A stretch of DNA of 36,928 nt, taken from NCBI GenBank assembly GCA_947643715.1, contig CANRXB010000026.1, positions 1-36,928 on the forward strand, read 5' to 3'. Source of the stretch: an uncultured bacterium. Lineage in GTDB: Bacteria > Bacillota > Clostridia > Oscillospirales > Oscillospiraceae. Both the position numbers and the translations under genes were made by a program. Below, in pieces: positions 1 to 9,978 of the stretch. The notes under the pieces were generated by a model. That model had not been told where the DNA came from, ran no database searches, and saw only the letters and a list, made by a program, of their open reading frames with translations. Within the stretch, counting starts at the first letter, position 1. Each line of letters opens with the position of its first letter.

Positions 1-1
1 C

Positions 2-247
2 GAGATGCGGGGAGACAACCCCAACGTGAAGGTGGAGATCAACCGCTTCAAGGGCCTGGGCGAGATGGACGCCCACGAGCTGTGGGACACCACCATGGAC
101 CCCGAAAAGCGCACCCTGCGGCGCATCACCTTGGCGGACGCGGTGGCAGCCGACCGTATCTTCACCGTCCTGATGGGGGAGAAGGTGGAGCCTCGGAAGG
201 AATGGATCGAGGAGAACGCGAAATACGCCCTCGACCTGGACTATTGA
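2..247 (+). CDS. gyrB: DNA gyrase subunit B, C-terminal end (5' truncated by window)
   Basis: Only the last 81 residues are present; the reading frame is open to the left edge, so the gene begins outside the window. The segment [19 protein letters not shown] is the conserved C-terminal GyrB block that follows the Toprim fold. GyrB is the ATPase subunit of gyrase, which introduces negative supercoils together with GyrA. The gyrA start lies 31 bp downstream on the same strand with no terminator between, so the two form the usual gyrBA operon found near oriC in Firmicutes. ParE has a similar C-terminus, but the gyrA partner with its GyrA box supports GyrB. Confidence 0.95.
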   Translation, partial: EMRGDNPNVKVEINRFKGLGEMDAHELWDTTMDPEKRTLRRITLADAVAADRIFTVLMGEKVEPRKEWIEENAKYALDLDY

Positions 248-278
248 GATGGGCACGACAACTTGAGCGGAGGTTTTT

Positions 279-2825
<2,547 letters not shown>

Positions 2826-3263
2826 ATGAAGAGCGTCATCTTGTATACCGACGGGGCCTGCTCCGGCAACCCCGGCCCCGGGGGCTGGGGCGCCATCCTG
2901 ATGTTCGGCGAGCATAAAAGGGAGCTCAGCGGCGGCGAGCCGCGCACCACCAACAACCGCATGGAGCTCACCGCCGCGATCCGCGGGCTGGAAGCCTTGA
3001 AGGAGCCGTGCGCGGTGGAGCTGTATTCCGACTCCAAGTACGTGATCGACGCCTTGGAGAAGGGCTGGGCCAGGGGCTGGAGGGCCAGGGGCTGGGTCAA
3101 GGCGGACAAGAAGCCGGCCCTCAACCCCGATCTCTGGGAACGGCTGCTGGAGCTGTGCGAGACGCATCAGGTCAAGCTCCATTGGGTGAAGGGCCACGCG
3201 GACAACGTGTACAACCAGCGCTGCGACGAGCTGGCGGTCAGCGAGTGGCAGAAGCTGAAATGA
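2826..3263 (+). CDS. rnhA: Ribonuclease HI
   Basis: 145 residues; hydrolyses the RNA strand of RNA-DNA hybrids. All catalytic residues of the type I family can be seen: Asp9 in [16 protein letters not shown], Glu47 in TNNRMELTA, Asp69 in YSDSKYV, and Asp134, with the mobile His124 in WVKGHADN. A basic helix-like handle region ([10 protein letters not shown]) lies at 81-90, as in E. coli RNase HI. The ATG follows the gyrA stop with no gap, and its ribosome site GGAGG (2816-2820) lies inside gyrA, so translation is probably coupled. Gyrase and RNase HI both limit R-loops, so co-expression makes sense, though that link is my inference. A strong hairpin follows immediately. Confidence 0.97.
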   Translation: MKSVILYTDGACSGNPGPGGWGAILMFGEHKRELSGGEPRTTNNRMELTAAIRGLEALKEPCAVELYSDSKYVIDALEKGWARGWRARGWVKADKKPALNPDLWERLLELCETHQVKLHWVKGHADNVYNQRCDELAVSEWQKLK

Positions 3264-3270
3264 AAAAAGG

Positions 3271-3300
3271 AAGCGCCGGGGTCACCCGGCGCTTCTTATT
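3271..3300. terminator. Bidirectional intrinsic terminator between rnhA and the RHH gene
   Basis: A perfect 10-bp stem AAGCGCCGGG/CCCGGCGCTT (3271-3280 with 3285-3294) and GTCA loop. T-rich sequence follows on the plus strand, and an A6 run at 3263-3268 gives a U-tract on the minus strand. It ends rnhA and the convergent small gene whose stop codon is at 3296-3298. Confidence 0.9.
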
Positions 3301-3451
3301 TCTTTTCCTGCTCTAATCGTTCTAAATGATCGCGTAGGACCAGATTGATGTAACTGGATACAGAACGGTCCTCATATGCGGCAAGATCCTTTAATTTTTC
3401 AAGGATTGGATAATCTAAAGTGATGCTGATCGATTTCTTTATTGCTTTCAT
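3296..3451 (-). CDS. Small ribbon-helix-helix (CopG/Arc-type) DNA-binding protein
   Basis: 51 residues. The sequence begins MKAIKKSISITLDYPILEKLKDLA and continues with YEDRSVSSYINLVLRDHLERLE. A short basic beta strand (KKSISITL) followed by two helices, with SVSSYINLVL as the second, is the ribbon-helix-helix pattern of CopG/Arc regulators and of many type II antitoxins. These act as dimers that insert the paired strands into the major groove. The ATG at 3449-3451 follows AGGGGTGAT. It is divergent from a 57-residue gene, and the A+T-rich gap of about 105 bp holds a promoter bracketed by an inverted repeat that this protein may bind. Base composition is clearly lower in GC than gyrA or aspS, suggesting recent transfer. 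Whether it is an antitoxin cannot be told. Confidence 0.8.
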   Translation of the reverse strand: MKAIKKSISITLDYPILEKLKDLAAYEDRSVSSYINLVLRDHLERLEQEKK

Positions 3452-3496
3452 AGTATCACCCCTATAAGCGATAATACTATTTTTTACGAATATGTC

Positions 3497-3525
3497 TTGC
3501 GTTACACGATAAATTATTGTATTAT
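3497..3525 (+). promoter_or_regulatory. Promoter for the 57-residue gene
   Basis: TTGCGT (3497-3502), 17-bp spacer, TATTAT (3520-3525), in A+T-rich DNA 32 bp upstream of the ATG at 3557. The -10 matches consensus at 5 of 6 positions; the -35 keeps TTG. Confidence 0.6.
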
Positions 3526-3542
3526 ATTGGCAAATCGTGTAA
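3502..3542. promoter_or_regulatory. Inverted-repeat operator candidate flanking the -10 box
   Basis: TTACACGAT (3502-3510) and ATCGTGTAA (3534-3542) are a perfect 9-bp inverted repeat with a 23-bp spacer. Arm centres lie 32 bp apart, close to three helical turns, so bound dimers would sit on one DNA face around the -10 element. The divergent RHH protein is the obvious candidate ligand; this is inference. Confidence 0.6.
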
Positions 3543-3556
3543 TATGGAGGTGAGTC

Positions 3557-3730
3557 ATGATGAACGAAATAGAATTCGATGAAGCGTTGTCAAAGTACTT
3601 GGATGAAGCCAGGTGTGAGCAGATGCACGAGTCCATGTTCGAGCTCGTGCGCTCTGCGTTCACTTCCGGCTGGCAGGCCGCCATGGGATCGGACCTGAAA
3701 GGTGTCATGGATATCTGCAAGAGAAGATGA
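3557..3730 (+). CDS. 57-residue hypothetical protein divergent from the RHH gene
   Basis: Starts MMNEIEFDEALSKYLDEARC and ends in DLKGVMDICKRR. I do not recognise the family. It is largely helical by appearance, with an acidic N-terminal half, no membrane segment and no signal peptide. GGAGG (3546-3550) lies upstream of two adjacent ATG codons (3557 and 3560); the first is given. It has its own A+T-rich promoter region and its own terminator, so it is probably a real, separately regulated gene despite its size. Divergence from a ribbon-helix-helix gene would fit a small regulatory or toxin-antitoxin-like pair, but no toxin motif is visible. Confidence 0.65.
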   Translation: MMNEIEFDEALSKYLDEARCEQMHESMFELVRSAFTSGWQAAMGSDLKGVMDICKRR

Positions 3731-3732
3731 GC

Positions 3733-3769
3733 AAAAGAAGCCCCTTCCCGGCGGGAGGGGGCTTCTTTT
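3733..3769. terminator. Bidirectional terminator between the 57-residue gene and aspS
   Basis: AAAAGAAGCCCC (3733-3744) pairs with GGGGCTTCTTTT (3758-3769); the A/T-rich outer stem gives a U-tract in both directions. Confidence 0.88.
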
Positions 3770-3804
3770 GGCTTTCCAGCGTTGGCAGGATCGGCGGATC
3801 CAGG

Positions 3805-5583
3805 TCACTCCTCCTCTTGCTTCGTGCAGGCGATGTTCAGTTCGTCGAGCTGCCGCTGCTCCACGACGCCGGGCGCGCCCATCATCACGTCCTGGGCGTT
3901 CTTGTTCATGGGGAAGGGGATGATCTCCCGGATGGAGTCCTCTCCCGCCAGCAGCATGACCATGCGGTCCACTCCGGGGGCGATGCCGGCGTGGGGGGGC
4001 GCGCCGTAGGTGAAGGCGTTGTACATGGCGGGGAACTTGGCTTTCACGTCGTCCTCGCCCAAGCCGACCATCTGGAACGCCTTGATCATGATCTCGGGGT
4101 CATGGTTGCGCACCGCGCCGGAGGACAGCTCCACGCCGTTGCACACCAGGTCGTATTGATCGGCGGTGATGGTGAGGGGGTCCAGCTCCCCGCGGATGGC
4201 CTTCTCGATGGTGTCCGCCCCGCCGGAGGGCATGGAGAAGGGATTGTGGCAGAACTCCAGCTCGCCGGACTCCTCGCCGATCTCGTACATGGGGAAGTCC
4301 ACGATCCAGCAGAACTCATAGCGTTCCGTGTCCATGTGGCCGGGGCAGAAGGCGCCCAGCTTGCTGCGCAGCACGCCGGCGGTCTTTTGCGCGGTGAGCA
4401 GCTTCCCGGCGGTGAGGCCCACGAAGCAGCCGGGGACGAGGCCCAGGGCCTCCACCACCCGATCCTTGATGGGCTGGACGAACTTGGCGATGCCGCCGAC
4501 GATCTCGCCGCTCTCATCGTAGCGGAACCAGTAGGCTTTGTTGCCGGACTGCATCTCCACGTCGGCGCAAAGGGCATCGATCTGCTTGCGGGTGCCCTGG
4601 AAGCCGGACACGACCACCGCCTTCACCGTCTGATCCTCGAAGGGCGGGAAGCCGCAGCCGGCCAGCAGGGAGGTGGCGTCGGTGAGGGTCAGGTCGATGC
4701 GCAGGTCGGGCTTGTCGGAGCCGTAGCGGTCCATGGCCTCCAGGAAGGGGATGCGCACGAAGGGGGCCTGGGAAGCCACGTCGTATTTGCCGTACTTGGC
4801 GAAGATGGGGGGGAGCACCCGTTCCAGCACGGCGAACACGTCGTCCTGGCTGGCGAAGGCCATCTCCATGTCGAGCTGATAGAACTCGCCGGGGGAGCGG
4901 TCGCCTCGGGCGTCCTCGTCCCGGAAGCAGGGGGCGATCTGGAAATAGCGGTCGAAGCCGGAGGCCATGAGGAGCTGCTTGAACTGCTGGGGGGCCTGGG
5001 GCAGAGCGTAGAACTTGCCGGGGTGCTTGCGGGAGGGGACGAGGTAGTCCCGGGCGCCCTCGGGGGAGGAGGCGGTGAGGATCGGGGTGGTGATCTCCAG
5101 GAAGCCTTCGGCCAGCATGGCGGCGCGCAGGGCGGCGACCACGTTGCAGCGCAGGACGATGTTGTCCTTGACCTCGGGGTTGCGCAGATCGAGGTAGCGG
5201 TATTTGAGGCGCTGGGTCTCGTCGGCCTCGCGGCTGCGGTTGATCTGGAAGGGGAGCTCGTTGTGGCGGCAGCGGCCGAGCACCTCGATCCCGGCGGGGA
5301 CGACTTCGATGTCGCCGGTGGGGAGCTTGGGGTTCTTGCTGTCGCGCTCCCGGACGACGCCCTCCACGGAGATGGTGGACTCTTTGTTGAGGCCCTTGAC
5401 GATGGCCATCATGTCCTCGGTCTCGACCACGATCTGGGTGGTCCCGTAGAAATCGCGCAGGACGAGGAAGGCCAGGTTCTGGCCCACTTCGCGGACGTTC
5501 TCCATCCAGCCGACGAGCTTCACTTGCTGGCCCACGTGATCCATGCGCAGCTCGTTACAGGTGTGGGTGCGGGATTGGAACAT
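3805..5583 (-). CDS. aspS: Aspartyl-tRNA synthetase (bacterial type)
   Basis: 592 residues from the ATG at 5581-5583; charges tRNA-Asp. A TTG three codons upstream is open, but AGGAG (5593-5597) lies 9 bp from the ATG and touches the TTG, so the ATG is chosen. Domains in order: OB-fold anticodon domain (about 1-105), class II catalytic core with motif 2 FRDEDARGDRSPGEFYQLD near 220-240, the bacterial GAD insertion (about 290-410), and motif 3 GIAPGVDRMVMLLAG near the C-terminus. It follows hisS by about 50 bp with no terminator and ends at a strong terminator, so the hisS T-box very likely controls it too. Whether it also charges tRNA-Asn was not resolved. Confidence 0.97.
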   Translation of the reverse strand: MFQSRTHTCNELRMDHVGQQVKLVGWMENVREVGQNLAFLVLRDFYGTTQIVVETEDMMAIVKGLNKESTISVEGVVRERDSKNPKLPTGDIEVVPAGIEVLGRCRHNELPFQINRSREADETQRLKYRYLDLRNPEVKDNIVLRCNVVAALRAAMLAEGFLEITTPILTASSPEGARDYLVPSRKHPGKFYALPQAPQQFKQLLMASGFDRYFQIAPCFRDEDARGDRSPGEFYQLDMEMAFASQDDVFAVLERVLPPIFAKYGKYDVASQAPFVRIPFLEAMDRYGSDKPDLRIDLTLTDATSLLAGCGFPPFEDQTVKAVVVSGFQGTRKQIDALCADVEMQSGNKAYWFRYDESGEIVGGIAKFVQPIKDRVVEALGLVPGCFVGLTAGKLLTAQKTAGVLRSKLGAFCPGHMDTERYEFCWIVDFPMYEIGEESGELEFCHNPFSMPSGGADTIEKAIRGELDPLTITADQYDLVCNGVELSSGAVRNHDPEIMIKAFQMVGLGEDDVKAKFPAMYNAFTYGAPPHAGIAPGVDRMVMLLAGEDSIREIIPFPMNKNAQDVMMGAPGVVEQRQLDELNIACTKQEEE

Positions 5584-5633
5584 GGATATCAACTCCTATT
5601 CGTATCGTATTTTGGAAAATATACAATGGGTGT

Positions 5634-7004
5634 TCAAATCTTCTCGGGCTCGCGGATGGGCGCGGCGGCCCGGCGGGCATCCAGGGTGGGCAGAATCTGG
5701 GCCGGGACCTCGTCTGCGGCCATCAGGCGCTGTTCTCCGGTGGTCATGTCCTTCAGGGATACTTTCCCTTGGGCGATCTCGTCCTCGCCTAAGAACGCGG
5801 TGTAGGGCACGCCCAGGCGGTCGGCGTAGGTCATCTTCTGCTTGAACTTCTTCTGCTCGGTGTAGAGCTGGGCGCGTATCCCCTCGGCCCGCAGGCGGGT
5901 GGCCAGGGTGATGGCGGGGGCCATGTCGTCCGTCATGGGGAAGATGAGCACATCGGCGGGGGCGGTGTCCAGCTCGTCGTTGAGGTAGCCTTGTTCCTCG
6001 AGCACGTAGAAAAGGCGGGTGAGGCCGATGGAGATCCCAACGCCTGGGAGTTGTTTATCGGTATAGTATTCCGCCAAGTTGTCATATCGTCCGCCGGAGC
6101 AGATGGAACCGATCTCGGGGTGGTCGAGCATGAAGGTCTCATAGACGCTCCCGGTGTAGTAGTCGAGGCCCCGGGCGATGGTGAGATCCACGACGAAGTG
6201 GTCCTCGGGCACGCCGAAGGCGGAAAGGTATCTCACGACGGTGGACAGCTCGTCCAGCCCCTGATCGAAGGATCCGTGGCGGCCTCGGTATTCCTCTAAG
6301 GCGTTCAGGATCTCGTCATTACTACCTGTTATCGAAATGAACTTCAGGATCTCGTCGGCCTGCTCTTGGGAGAGGGAGACGCCGTCAGCCATGAGCAGTT
6401 CCCGGACCTTGTCGGGACCGATCTTTGGCAGCTTGTCCACGGTGCGCATCACGTCTCCGGACTTTTCCTCCAGGTGGAGCATGGAGAAGAAGCCGTTCAG
6501 GAGCTTGCGGTCGTTGACGTGGATCTGGAAGCGTTCCAGGCCCAGGGCGGTGAAGGTGTGGTAGATGATGGCGGGGATCTCAGCTTCGTTCACGATGTCC
6601 AGCTTGCCGTCGCCGATCACGTCGATGTCGGCCTGATAGAACTCCCGGAACCGTCCCCGCTGGGCGCGCTCGCCCCGGTATACCTTGCCGATCTGGAAGC
6701 GGCGGAAGGGGAAGGACAGGTCGGCGTAGTGCAGGGCCACGTATTTGGCCAGGGGCACGGTGAGGTCGAAGCGCAGGGACAGGTCGCTGTCCCCTTTGGT
6801 GAAGCGGTAGATCTGCTTTTCGGTCTCACCGCCGGCTTTGGCCAGGAGCACCTCGCTGGCCTCGATGATCGGGGTGTCTAATGGGGTGAAGCCATATAGG
6901 GCGTAGGATCTCCGAAGCAGTTCCGCCATGCGCTCGAATTGGGCCTGCCGGGCTGGGAGCAGCTCCATGAAGCCGGACAGGGTGCGTGGTCTTTGTTTCG
7001 CCAT
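5634..7004 (-). CDS. hisS: Histidyl-tRNA synthetase
   Basis: 456 residues, the usual bacterial length. The start MAKQRPRTLSG at 7002-7004 follows AAAGGAG; upstream in-frame codons lack a ribosome site. Class II features: motif 2 VYRGERAQRGRFREFYQADID near 108-128, the histidine-specific block LTIARGLDYYTG near 274-285, SGGRYDNL soon after, and a C-terminal HGTP anticodon-binding domain (LIFPMTDDMAPAITLATRLRAEG onward). It is the first gene after a T-box leader and runs into aspS, a hisS-aspS pairing common in Firmicutes. Expression should rise when uncharged tRNA-His accumulates. Confidence 0.97.
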   Translation of the reverse strand: MAKQRPRTLSGFMELLPARQAQFERMAELLRRSYALYGFTPLDTPIIEASEVLLAKAGGETEKQIYRFTKGDSDLSLRFDLTVPLAKYVALHYADLSFPFRRFQIGKVYRGERAQRGRFREFYQADIDVIGDGKLDIVNEAEIPAIIYHTFTALGLERFQIHVNDRKLLNGFFSMLHLEEKSGDVMRTVDKLPKIGPDKVRELLMADGVSLSQEQADEILKFISITGSNDEILNALEEYRGRHGSFDQGLDELSTVVRYLSAFGVPEDHFVVDLTIARGLDYYTGSVYETFMLDHPEIGSICSGGRYDNLAEYYTDKQLPGVGISIGLTRLFYVLEEQGYLNDELDTAPADVLIFPMTDDMAPAITLATRLRAEGIRAQLYTEQKKFKQKMTYADRLGVPYTAFLGEDEIAQGKVSLKDMTTGEQRLMAADEVPAQILPTLDARRAAAPIREPEKI

Positions 7005-7075
7005 GGTGATTCTCCTTTCGATGTTCGCTCGAGAGCCGGGCCGCATGTCCGCCCGGTATGATGCGTCCTCTATCT

Positions 7076-7115
7076 AAAAAAATGCTCTCCCCCCATAGAG
7101 CATGGGACGAGAGCA
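7076..7115 (-). terminator. T-box attenuator terminator
   Basis: Stem TGCTCTC/GAGAGCA with T7 on the minus strand, placed right after the T-box sequence; read through when uncharged tRNA-His stabilises the antiterminator. Confidence 0.88.
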
Positions 7116-7318
7116 CTGCTTGCGCAATACTTCGTGGTGCCACCCACGTTCGGCAGGCATAGCCTGCCCTTTGGGCCTTCTGGTGCGGGAAGGGGACCGG
7201 CCCGTCTCCGGGCCCGCTCCACCGGCGTCTTTCCCAGCCTCCTGCCGTGAACGCTTCCAGCCAAAGACGTTCTTCTCTGTCCGGCGGTGTGAGTGGTACT
7301 CATCCGGTCTCATCGCGG
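7076..7318 (-). ncRNA. T-box leader upstream of hisS-aspS
   Basis: Read on the minus strand, the leader begins with the stem I pattern GATGAG..GGATGAGTA, then the apical AGAGAAG and GGCTGGAAG blocks, and holds the near-invariant T-box GTGGGTGGCACCACG within 7131-7150 that pairs with the tRNA acceptor end. A CAC triplet at 7247-7249, just after the GGCTGGAAG block, is the natural specifier for histidine. The T-box is followed by a terminator TGCTCTC/GAGAGCA (7083-7089 with 7109-7115) and a run of seven T (7076-7082). There are only about 13 bp between this leader and the mgsA stop, so it acts as an attenuator downstream of mgsA unless a promoter lies within mgsA. Confidence 0.93.
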
Positions 7319-7331
7319 CGTGTTCGATGGA

Positions 7332-7745
7332 TCACACCTTCAGCGGTGTGGTGGGTTTGATGATCTGCCTCCAGTCCAGGTCGCCCCGTGCCAGGCCATG
7401 GATGAGCATCTCGGCGGTGGCCGCGTTGGTGGCGATGGGGACGTTGTGCTGATCGCACAGGTTGATGATGTAGTTCAGGTCTTTTTCCAGGTCATCGGAG
7501 TTGGGGTCGTTGAAGAACAGCACCATGTCGATCTCATCATAGGCGATGCGGGCGCCGATCTGCTGGCTGCCTCCCTGGGTATGGGCCAGGAAGAGCTGGA
7601 CGGGCAGGCCAGTGGCTTCCGCGACCTGACGGCCGGTGTTGCTGGTAGCGCAAACAGTATGCTTGGAAAGGATGCCGCAGTAGGCGATGCAGAATTGTAC
7701 CATCAGTTCTTTTTTGTTGTCGTGGCTCATCAGGGCTATATTCAT
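7332..7745 (-). CDS. mgsA: Methylglyoxal synthase
   Basis: 137 residues; converts dihydroxyacetone phosphate to methylglyoxal and phosphate, a bypass of lower glycolysis under phosphate limitation. It begins MNIALMSHDNKKELMVQFC, and the family blocks CATSNTGRQVAEATGL, AHTQGGSQQIGARI and VLFFNDPNSDDLEKDL are all present, including the phosphate-binding GGSQQIGA loop and the Asp of FFNDP. AAAGGA lies about 10 bp before the ATG. It follows minD by 28 bp and precedes the hisS T-box with no terminator. The minD-mgsA adjacency recalls the larger mre-min-rodA-mgsA clusters of Clostridia; the other members are not here. Confidence 0.95.
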   Translation of the reverse strand: MNIALMSHDNKKELMVQFCIAYCGILSKHTVCATSNTGRQVAEATGLPVQLFLAHTQGGSQQIGARIAYDEIDMVLFFNDPNSDDLEKDLNYIINLCDQHNVPIATNAATAEMLIHGLARGDLDWRQIIKPTTPLKV

Positions 7746-7773
7746 TCAGATCCGTCCTTTCTGTGGGATATCG

Positions 7774-8505
7774 CTATCGGATGCGCAGCAGTGGGACCCG
7801 TTGTCCCAAAAGACGCTTGGCGATGTTCAAATAGGCGGGCGCCGCTCCTTTATAAGTGGTGAGGACCAAGGGCACTCCGGCGGCGGTGGCCATGGTGACG
7901 GCAGGGTCCTCCGGCACGACCCCCAACAGGGGCAGGCCGGCGGCGTCCATGGCGTTATCGATGGAGGTGCGGAGCTTTGCGATGAGCTTGGGCTGGACCC
8001 GGTTCATCACGAGGTGGAGCTGTGGCAGAGCATGGAGCTCGGTCACGGTCCGCTGAGCGTCGCGAAGGGCGGCGGGATCCACGCAAGATACCACGATGGC
8101 TCGGTCGGCGGCGATTATGGCGAGCTGGAAGCCCTCCCCAAGCCCGGCGGGAGAGTCCATGAGGATGTAGTCGAAGTAATCCTTGGCCTCATCGACCAGA
8201 TCGTGGAATCGTTCCCGATCCAAGTCCTGACCGTTCAAAGGGGCGGTGAGCAGGAACAGGCCCCGTATCTCAGGTTGTTCCACGCACGCGCTTAGAAGAG
8301 AACAACGGTATTCCATCACATCGGTGAAGTCCATGACGGCTCGGTCGGAAAGCCCCAAGGCCAGGTCCAGGTTGCGCAGGCCGATGTCCAGATCGATGCA
8401 GAGCACCCTATGGCCCAGCGCCGCCAGGCAGGAAGCCGCGCCAGCGGTGAGCGAGGTCTTGCCTGTGCCCCCCTTTCCAGATGTGACCATGACGGCAGTG
8501 CCCAT
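7774..8505 (-). CDS. minD: MinD-like ParA-family ATPase
   Basis: 243 residues. The deviant Walker A SGKGGTGKTS (Lys11 and Lys16) and the MinD-style switch CIDLDIGLRNLDLALGLSD, followed by DYILMDSPAGLGEG, place it with MinD rather than with plasmid ParA. MinD is a membrane-cycling ATPase that positions the division site with MinC. The C-terminus AYLNIAKRLLGQRVPLLRIR could form the amphipathic membrane-targeting helix. The start has a strong AAGGAGGT. Neither minC nor minE is adjacent, so the symbol is family-based; an orphan MinD-like protein with a different partner remains possible. Transcription probably starts at 8533-8561 and continues into mgsA. Confidence 0.85.
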   Translation of the reverse strand: MGTAVMVTSGKGGTGKTSLTAGAASCLAALGHRVLCIDLDIGLRNLDLALGLSDRAVMDFTDVMEYRCSLLSACVEQPEIRGLFLLTAPLNGQDLDRERFHDLVDEAKDYFDYILMDSPAGLGEGFQLAIIAADRAIVVSCVDPAALRDAQRTVTELHALPQLHLVMNRVQPKLIAKLRTSIDNAMDAAGLPLLGVVPEDPAVTMATAAGVPLVLTTYKGAAPAYLNIAKRLLGQRVPLLRIR

Positions 8506-8532
8506 AGGACACCTCCTTCCGATACATAGAAA

Positions 8533-8561
8533 ATCATACCATGGATCGATGGAAATGGCAA
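8533..8561 (-). promoter_or_regulatory. Promoter upstream of minD-mgsA
   Basis: On the minus strand TTGCCA (8556-8561), 17 bp, TATGAT (8533-8538), about 27 bp before the minD start. The 117-bp rsmG-minD gap holds nothing else that I recognise. Confidence 0.65.
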
Positions 8562-8622
8562 CAAAAATCTTGAGAAAATCGGATCGGTCCAGATATTTCC
8601 ACCTATGGGTGCGGACGGCGCC

Positions 8623-9336
8623 TCATAGTGGGGACTTTTGTATTTTGGCCCATCGGCGGGGGTATCCAAACGGGGTGGAGGAGATCTTTTCTATGAGCAC
8701 CACGCGATGGACGACATCTGTGTGAGGGATGGTGCGGTCGAAGCACGGTCCCAATCTGCCTCCCAAGGTCTGGATGGCAGGCAAAGCGTCATGGATCTCG
8801 TCATCGCACCCGGGCCCTTTCATGGCCAAAAAGTGCCCGCCTGGTTTGACGAAAGGCAGACAGAGCTCGCACAGGGACCGAAGGTCTGCGACTGCCCGAG
8901 CCGTAGCAAGATCGAAACGTTCCCGAAGATCGGGGTCTCGTCCAGCCTCTTCTGCCCGGGCGTGGATGGCGTGGATGCCTTCCAGCTCCAGTGTATCGCA
9001 GACCTCCGTCAGCCAATCCACCCGTTTGTTCAGGGAGTCCAGCAGAGTGACCTCCAGGGATGGGACCAGGATCTTCAGCGGCACTCCAGGGAATCCGGCC
9101 CCTGTCCCTACGTCTATCAGGCTCTTGCCTTCAAAGTCGGTCCCCATGAGCAGCACGGCACAGTCCAGCATGTGCATGGTGGCTACGTCTTTTGGCTGCG
9201 TGATGGCGGTGAGGTTCATCACCCGGTTCTTTTCCAACAAGAGCTGGCCGTATCGGGCCAACAGGGCTGGGGCGTCGGACGGGACGCGTTGGGCCAGATC
9301 CAGGCAGGTCAGACCGGAACGGATCGTCGCCTCCAT
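8623..9336 (-). CDS. rsmG: 16S rRNA (guanine-527-N7)-methyltransferase RsmG (GidB)
   Basis: 237 residues; methylates G527 of 16S rRNA using S-adenosylmethionine. The Rossmann SAM site is DVGTGAGFPGVPL at 75-87, preceded by the family block NLTAI and followed by FDLATARAVADL and PFVKPGGHFLAMKG. The GGAGGG ribosome site sits inside the last codons of the upstream 118-residue gene, 4 bp away, so the two are likely translationally coupled. In many Firmicutes rsmG lies directly beside noc/parA/parB near oriC; here it is about 7 kb from noc, separated by serS and a small accessory cassette. Confidence 0.96.
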   Translation of the reverse strand: MEATIRSGLTCLDLAQRVPSDAPALLARYGQLLLEKNRVMNLTAITQPKDVATMHMLDCAVLLMGTDFEGKSLIDVGTGAGFPGVPLKILVPSLEVTLLDSLNKRVDWLTEVCDTLELEGIHAIHARAEEAGRDPDLRERFDLATARAVADLRSLCELCLPFVKPGGHFLAMKGPGCDDEIHDALPAIQTLGGRLGPCFDRTIPHTDVVHRVVLIEKISSTPFGYPRRWAKIQKSPL

Positions 9337-9340
9337 GATT

Positions 9341-9697
9341 TCACCCTCCTAACGCCGCCAGGAGGGCGGGCACTCCGAGGGCCAGGCCAAAGAACAGGCC
9401 GGCGGCACAGGCGATGAGAATCAGGACCCTTTTTGCAGCCCCGCCCGATCCGTCGCCTGCCCTGATCCGGTGGATCTCTACCACCGCCAGGGCCACGGAC
9501 ACTGGGATCAAGAACAGCGGGAACGTGCCAGGCAGATCCCGTCCTCCGGTGAACAGGGAATAGTTGAGGATGAACAGCAGCATGAGCACGTAAGCGATGC
9601 CCATCCAGGCGGCGGTCCGCTTTTCAAAGGAAGCGGGGACAAAGTCGCTGGATGGTGTTTTTTCGTCTTGGGATCGGATAGGATCTTGATCTTCCAT
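9341..9697 (-). CDS. Small membrane protein with three predicted helices
   Basis: 118 residues, family not recognised. A polar N-terminal segment of about 27 residues (MEDQDPIRSQDEK...) is followed by three hydrophobic stretches: WMGIAYVLMLLFILNYSLF, TFPLFLIPVSVALAVVEI and VLILIACAAGLFFGLALGVPALLAALGG. The start follows AGGAGG with good spacing. Its last codons contain the rsmG ribosome site, so it is probably the first gene of an rsmG transcript. No catalytic or transport motif is visible. Confidence 0.75.
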   Translation of the reverse strand: MEDQDPIRSQDEKTPSSDFVPASFEKRTAAWMGIAYVLMLLFILNYSLFTGGRDLPGTFPLFLIPVSVALAVVEIHRIRAGDGSGGAAKRVLILIACAAGLFFGLALGVPALLAALGG

Positions 9698-9724
9698 CAG
9701 TTTTCCTCCTCATTGCCTCCGGCG

Positions 9725-9880
9725 GGTCACTTTTCCCGCGTGGGAAAAGTGACCAAAAGGACGCTTAGGGGGAAGATCCGGTTCGGTTTCGGGAGCCAAG
9801 GGCGCTCCCTCGCTCACAGGATCTTCCCCCTAAGGACCCCTTTTACGCAGGGCCTCTGCTCCTTCCGGGTCGATGACCCT
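9725..9880 (-). repeat. Composite double-hairpin repeat, copy A
   Basis: Two nested structures in non-coding DNA. The first is a perfect 13-bp hairpin GGTCACTTTTCCC/GGGAAAAGTGACC (9725-9737 with 9742-9754, loop GCGT). The second has perfect 16-bp arms CTTAGGGGGAAGATCC/GGATCTTCCCCCTAAG (9764-9779 with 9819-9834) enclosing a small GGGAGC/GCTCCC hairpin. On the minus strand the element starts with a GC-rich block ending AGGCCCTGCGTAAAAGGGG. A second copy in opposite orientation is at 10765-10911. The gap from here to 9978 holds further GC-rich sequence with no convincing gene. Confidence 0.85.
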
Positions 9881-9978
9881 TCCGGCGCTCATTGCTTTCC
9901 GACTCGTTTCCTGTTGGCTTCGCTCAGCCGCTCACGTTCCTGCGTCACTCATCGTAGCCGCAGGTCACCTCCCGCGCC

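Noticed and set aside
3727-5805. A 692-codon plus-strand frame opposite aspS
   Set aside because: Same antisense composition signature; aspS is certain from class II motifs.
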